A stretch of DNA of 23,488 bases, taken from Plantago elongata. Taxonomy: Eukaryota > Streptophyta > Magnoliopsida > Lamiales > Plantaginaceae. The first letter of the stretch is position 1; each line of letters starts with the position of its first letter. The stretch lies in contig JAYMSP010002576.1 in NCBI GenBank assembly GCA_036897095.1, positions 1 through 23,488 on the forward strand, in the 5' to 3' direction. Positions 19,198 to 23,488 of this stretch are shown here, in pieces. The notes below the pieces were generated by a model. It was not told the DNA's origin, ran no database searches, and worked only from the letters and a program-made list of their open reading frames with translations. A program made the position numbers and the translations under genes.

Positions 19198-20449
19198 TGA
19201 ATTGAAGGTTGAAAACTTTCTTGTTTCAGTTGGATAGTTTCAACGGGAAATTCGGATTTCAATTCTTTATCACTCGATTATCAATTTAGGAATCAAATTT
19301 GGAGCTCCAATTGCAAGAATAGAATCTGCAATTATCCAATTTTTGGATAAATTAGAAAATAAATTCCAAAATACAGTGCAACAAGGACTTTCTAACTTCT
19401 ACGGCACGGCCCAACTAACTCCATAGGGTTGCTAAACGTGTTTGCCCTTATTTATGAAGAAGTCGTTGGTTTGAAGTTGCGTCTCTCCAAATAATTTGTG
19501 ATATAGGTCCGAACTTCAACAGTTCGTATAGAATTGGCGTTAATTTCTCTCAATTTAGTAACGATCTTGTGTATAAAAGATTTTATAAAAATTCAATTCA
19601 AATTAAGAGAATTCAACTCAAGTGAAGATTGTTTGTTTATTCACATATATAAATTTAATTTATAACTTTTTAAAAAAATTAAAATTGGAATTATATGATT
19701 ATGTTTAATGAATTTTTTTTTGGTGAGATTATAAATACATGCTCAAAATTATTAAGAGTGTCACAAAAATTGTTTTAAATATATATGATCTTGAAATTTT
19801 GTGTGGTCCTGCTCAAATTCTAATGTTCTAACTCTTTAATATGATGGAATTGGGATGTATGTTCCAATCTCGTGATCTCAAAAGTCCAGGTCCTCTTTAC
19901 CATACCGCTAGGGTCCTGTTTACCATACTGCTGGAGCGGCCATTTTCTCATTCAAATTGAATATTTTGTACACAAAAAATTTGAAATTCTATCTCAATCA
20001 GTCCCCAAATGTCTCGTACAACCTAGTCCTAATTTTTATAATATTATTATAAATATTTATTCTTATAATTAAATTTATTTTGTGTTTAAACTTGGCAATT
20101 CTTAAGAAAAAGGTAAGAAATTAAAGATAATGATATTTAGCGGACCATATTCACTTTCTACACAGACTAGTACCCAACTTTCTATACTATATATAGTATA
20201 TACTTGATATAAATAATTTAGTACTTATTATTTATACTTATAAGATGAGACCTCAGAAAATACAATCAAATAAGTATTAATTAAAGGATGTACAATCTAT
20301 AGGAAATATAAAATTATAAATACTATACTAATTTGACTAGACATGAAAATAAGGCAACTAATTTATATTTCATAAAATCATTACTTATTTAAACTTTGAA
20401 GAGTTGGCAAGAGTAACGGAAATTAACAAACTCATCATCCATTCCAGTG
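19198..20449. other. Intergenic region upstream of the R3H and S-protein genes (divergent)
   Basis: About 19198-19420 probably holds the 5' UTR and proximal promoter of the R3H gene. The rest is strongly AT-rich, with TATATA-type stretches near 20185-20215. The only repeat noted is the 23-bp tandem pair at 19889-19934. No coding exon is seen. Confidence 0.5.
19889..19934. repeat. 23-bp imperfect tandem duplication
   Basis: Units 19889-19911 and 19912-19934 match at 20 of 23 positions; both contain TTTACCATAC followed by [CT]GCT. The two copies abut with no spacer. It lies in non-coding DNA between divergent genes. Confidence 0.75.
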
Positions 20450-20457
20450 TATAAATA
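20450..20457 (+). promoter_or_regulatory. TATA box of the S-protein homolog gene
   Basis: TATAAATA lies 70 bases upstream of the chosen ATG at 20520. With the usual 25-35 base spacing, transcription would start near 20475-20490. That puts the earlier in-frame ATG at 20475 at or before the cap site, which favours 20520 as the start. Confidence 0.6.
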
Positions 20458-20519
20458 TTGAACGTTTACATTGCATGATTCAGAGTTTCAGATCAAATAC
20501 AAAACAAAAAGATTCTAGT

Positions 20520-21029
20520 ATGAACATGGACAGTACTACTATCATCTCATATACTACTCTGTTGGTTCTATTGCTGATCCAACAAGGAGATCATGGTTTC
20601 GGCTCAACCCAGGCAGCAATGCCACTAGCACCAGCACAAAACGACTCTATGGACACAAATGCCATGAGGTGGACAAAAGTCGTTCCGGGCGCTGGATTCG
20701 ACGTGTACATTGTGAACAGCTTGCCTGGTGATGCTCCATTAGATTGCCATTGCTACTCAAAAGATGATGATATGTATCGCACTCTTCACAAGGACCAGTC
20801 GTTCAATTGGCATCTTAAGATAAACTTCTTTAAGACAACCAACTTCTTCTGCCGATTCAAGTGGAATAATGTCAAGAATGATGCTCATTCTGTTTTCAAC
20901 AAAAATCTTGCTGAGGAATGTAACCTCAATGATCCATATAAGTGTATATGGTTTATCGCTCCGGATGGTTGGTACCTTGCCACCGATTTTCAAGCACCAC
21001 GCACTTCTAGAAAAGTATATAACTGGTGA
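20520..21029 (+). CDS. Secreted S-protein homolog (plant self-incompatibility S1 family, 169 aa)
   Basis: Residues 4-22 are a hydrophobic signal peptide core (IISYTTLLVLLLIQ), so the product should enter the secretory pathway. The mature part has the S1-family hallmarks: VYIVNSLPG, CHCYSKDDD, NWHLKINFFKTTNFFCRFKW, CIWFIAPDGWYL. The four Cys expected in the family are C78, C111, C134 and C142; an additional C76 precedes C78. One N-glycosylation sequon (N41-D-S) lies just after the signal region. The gene is single-exon, as usual for the family. Founding members are pistil self-incompatibility proteins of poppy, but most plant homologs have no known function, so a role in pollen rejection should not be assumed. 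An in-frame ATG at 20475 would add 15 residues ahead of the signal peptide and is less likely. Confidence 0.92.
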   Translation: MNMDSTTIISYTTLLVLLLIQQGDHGFGSTQAAMPLAPAQNDSMDTNAMRWTKVVPGAGFDVYIVNSLPGDAPLDCHCYSKDDDMYRTLHKDQSFNWHLKINFFKTTNFFCRFKWNNVKNDAHSVFNKNLAEECNLNDPYKCIWFIAPDGWYLATDFQAPRTSRKVYNW

Positions 21030-22154
21030 TTCGGGGATTGAAGTTTTTTATTTAATTTAGTAGTGAATGTTGATGCGATCAGGCAAGATATTATAATTGA
21101 TTATATGATGATAAGTTTGTACTACTTTTATTTGATTAACTTGTCAAACGAAGATGATATGAACAATGCGGTGTCATGTTTATGGTATTAAGTTGTGTGT
21201 TTGGACCTTGATTCCAACAGCTGATTCATAACACAAATTATGTAGTAATTAATCACAAGCTCTCAAAATCAATGACAATATTTATTGAAGAACAAGTCAT
21301 GCCACATTACCTATCATAACAATGAGGCATAGACTAACATCATAAAATACCAAGTTCCAAAATTCATTGGTAACTCTGGTTCCTCTACTGCCAGTCTGCC
21401 AGTTTTTCTTTACCCTTCATACCCCATGCCCTAAAGAACTCTGTAGGTCGCCCCTGAATGTTCTCTTTCCAGGTGATGTCGTGTAGAAATTTACTGAACT
21501 TAAAATAAATCCGTCCACTGTAGTCTACGTCCACTATCCATCGAAAAGCATCATCGATACGTTTGTCCTTAAGATTAAGAACCTTTCATCTTGACAAATT
21601 ATTGAGAATCCATTTAGAGAAATCCCCAAGCTCAAGTGCTCAACACCTACTTCATGTAGCATTGTTGAACTTTGTTGGTTGTTCGATACCGACATAGCCA
21701 AAAGTGCATGAGGCACCTTAGGTGTTACAAATTAGCCACCGAAGTTCTGGCAAGTGATGCCGGACAAATGTTCCATCCACACTAAGAGTTAGCCCCATTC
21801 TGGTGGCGGCCGGCTCACATGCAAAGCAGTGAGAAATGAGAATACTGCTATAGACATTGATCAGCCATGGCCATCTTCTCATTAACCAGTTGACTTTGTC
21901 GCATGTATCCTAGTCAAGTAATCAGCCTTCTTTACAATGCACCATATCATACTTGACCCCTTACTAGGTAAAGATAACTATGAAAGTCCCAAATACCTTA
22001 CTAGTGTACAAGAGAAAAACCCAAGCAACATATCTCCTCAAAGAAACATGACTTATGGAAACCAGACATGCATGCATCTTCAATCACCACATGCTATTCA
22101 CGGTCTAAAGTTTTGAATGATCAAGAAGGATTATCAATTCTATATATGGTTTAT
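21030..22154. other. Downstream flank of the S-protein gene and intergenic DNA
   Basis: The first ~200 bases should hold the 3' UTR. Except for the open segment at 21385-21582, the interval has only short interrupted frames on both strands and no RNA gene or repeat that I can see. Confidence 0.45.
21385..21582 (-). other. Unassigned open segment, possible gene or retroelement fragment
   Basis: On the minus strand an AG at 21584-21583 is followed by 65 open codons ending in TAG. The peptide has an unusually protein-like composition (DDAFRWIVDVDYSGRIYFKF, then GRPTEFFRAWGMKGKEKL). Upstream on the same strand, other frames hold further aromatic or charged pieces (for example VGVEHLSLGISLNGFSI near 21620) broken by stops and shifts. 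This looks like decayed coding DNA. I do not recognise a family, and chance cannot be excluded. Confidence 0.25.
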
Positions 22155-22390
22155 AAGACTATGCCCAATGGGGAGCCGTTGGCGCGGTCGTGCGCGACGC
22201 CGTGCCGTGGTGCTCCCATCGGGCACGCGTCATCCCGTGGTGCGGCGTGCGTGCCACGCCGTGCTGTGGCAGCAGCCGGGCTGCTGCCGCGTGGCTTTTC
22301 CTTTTTTTTTTTTGAAATTCGAATTATATCTGTTGTAAAACGGTAATATCTCCGAAAATACAAAATAGAAAAAAAATAAAAAAAAATCAA

Positions 22391-22427
22391 CAACGGCTAT
22401 GTTTTTTCAAGATCTATAAAATGAGAC
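22391..22427 (+). promoter_or_regulatory. Putative core promoter of the right PIF/Harbinger ORF
   Basis: TATAAAA at 22415-22421 lies in a 37-base segment matching the minus-strand segment 1319-1283 at 30 of 37 positions. The first ATG of the downstream ORF (22552) is about 130 bases away. A C/T-rich leader (22430-22530) separates them, as in a typical plant 5' UTR. Confidence 0.55.
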
Positions 22428-22551
22428 AAATCTTGATATTCTTTACTTCATCCCATCTCCAACTCCTCTTTTTCTCTTAATTAAACTTAAAAAACTCTCT
22501 TCTCTCAAAACACCCTTTTCACTTTCATTTTCCGGTGAATTTTTCGGCGAG

Positions 22552-23488
22552 ATGGACGCGAAGTATTTTCAGTGATTGAAAGAAAACAAACCCCAAAAAT
22601 ACCATCAATACATGTAAGCTCACTTCGAAAACACGGTTTTTCCACCCCAACCGAGTCCCAAACAAGTGTCGTTCGATCTTTGTTTCAAGATCCCTACACT
22701 CAAAATTACCAATCTCCATCCTTCCAAACACCAATGTTTTCACAAACACCGAAAAAGGAGGTCATGATGGAGACGCAACCAAAAAAACAACCGATTTGGA
22801 GGCGTAAAAAAGCCAAAGCCACCGGAGGAGCGGCAACCAACACAACAACCGAATGGAACAACCCATACAACGAGAGCGAGGATTTGGGGCTCATCTCATC
22901 CTACATGGAGGTTAGTCAAAATGCTATTGTTGGAACGGATTAGAAGTATTGCAAATTATTCCGTCTTGTTGCGGAGAAGTATGAGGATATCAAGAGGGTA
23001 GGAATGATGACCGGGATGGATAAATTCCGTTCTCATGATTTGCTTCGTGAAAGATGGGGGCGGATAAGAGATGACATAAATCATTTGATGATTTGTGTGG
23101 AGCGTGCTACTGTCATGGTCGGTGTCGGAGTGGCTACAATAAGTCCGATGTCTGAGACACTGCCCAAGAACTATACAGGGAGAAATTAAAGCACCACAAC
23201 TCATTCACGTCGTTCAAACAGTGGGATGCCATGAAAGTATACCTAGAGTGGGAACTCAAGATGAACTTGGAGGAAACATGAAGAAGTGGGTACCAAATGG
23301 GGAGGATGGGTTTGAGGGTGACGATGTTGATGTAGGTGATCAACCAATGGAATCAGCAGATGCATGTGGCAGTAGTGGAAGTAAGCGAAACCGGGGTTAT
23401 GAAAGTGCAACAAGTATCAAACGTTCCATTGGTCGTGACAAGGCCAAGAAGTTGGCTAAGAATGTCACTTCCGATAACTCTTCAATGG
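22552..23488 (+). pseudogene. PIF/Harbinger ORF1: Myb/SANT-like DNA-binding protein, broken
   Basis: The ATG at 22552 gives MDAKYFQ and then TGA at 22573. A second frame continues with a low-complexity PSFQTP-type region and the trihelix-type Myb/SANT-like core: EDLGLISSYMEVSQNAIVGT, a TAG at 22941, then KYCKLF, RSHDLLRERWGRIRDDINHL. After a shift near 23157 the frame reads AQELYREKLKHHNSFT and QWDAMKVYLEWELKMNL. After another near 23270 it reads MKKWVPNGEDGFEG and ends with a basic GRDKAKKLAK stretch typical of this ORF. In active elements ORF1 binds element ends and cooperates with the transposase. With two stops and at least two shifts this copy is dead. Host-gene databases often label such sequences as GST T3-like; that label would be misleading. 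Confidence 0.82.

Larger units (their letters stand above)
22155..23488 (+). mobile_element. PIF/Harbinger DNA transposon, 5' part, truncated by window edge
   Basis: The element appears to begin at GACTATGCCCAATGGGGAG, directly after TAA (a TWA target site is typical of PIF/Harbinger). The first ~130 bases are very GC- and CpG-rich with repeated CGCCGTG and CCGTGGTG motifs, then composition drops sharply to A/T. A TATA-bearing leader (22391-22427) and an ORF1-type Myb/SANT-like pseudogene follow. The transposase ORF and the other terminus would lie beyond the window. Confidence 0.75.

Noticed and set aside
22068..22393. Open frames of 73-92 codons in the CpG-rich block
   Set aside because: They are produced by GC-rich repeat composition at a transposon end, overlap on both strands and look like no protein.
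1..23488. Idea that the two PIF/Harbinger pieces are the two ends of one giant element carrying the genes between them
   Set aside because: Both pieces have their promoter-bearing outer end facing the centre and their ORFs running outward. A single element would have its ORFs inside and its outer ends at the window edges. Two separate insertions are simpler.
1..23488. CRISPR arrays, tRNA or rRNA genes, bacterial-type operons
   Set aside because: None is visible. The window is nuclear plant DNA and the only regular repeats are coding.

Overview
This is a nuclear window from a flowering plant. Three multi-exon genes have clean GT..AG introns, the intergenic DNA is AT-rich, and both edges hold PIF/Harbinger DNA transposons. 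There is also a Stowaway-like MITE, a fragment of a non-LTR retrotransposon, and a plant-only secreted S-protein homolog. A eudicot is likely, perhaps an asterid, but the species is an inference.

Layout. (1) 1 to ~1580, minus strand: a decayed PIF/Harbinger transposase that runs off the left edge. (2) 1794-6275, minus: a two-exon gene for a 1227-residue protein with an N-terminal hydrophobic hairpin, an acidic stretch, several nested layers of internal duplication, and a short non-repetitive C-terminal exon. (3) 6373-8234: the divergent upstream region shared by genes 2 and 4, holding a ~186 bp Stowaway-like MITE. (4) 8235-13377, plus: an eight-exon gene for a 622-residue glycoprotein with three predicted membrane passes. 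(5) 14075-14462, minus: a frameshifted RNase H piece of a LINE, with its poly(A) tail, between the 3' ends of two convergent genes. (6) 15188-19197, minus: a six-exon gene for a 309-residue R3H-SUZ nucleic-acid-binding protein. (7) 20520-21029, plus: a single-exon secreted S-protein homolog. (8) 22155 to the right edge, plus: a second PIF/Harbinger element, with a broken Myb/SANT-like ORF.

The genes look like independent loci. Nothing suggests a cluster, an operon-like unit or a defence island. All exon joins below were made by hand from splice signals and phase, and each of the three spliced CDSs sums to a multiple of three.

I did not find a clearly new biological system. The most unusual content is the nested duplication in the 1227-residue gene (15-residue units, a six-unit higher-order repeat, a ~585 nt segment and a 306 nt segment, all in frame). 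Next are the glycoprotein with a one-base uORF stop/start overlap, and a promoter-like segment shared by the outer ends of the two PIF/Harbinger elements.
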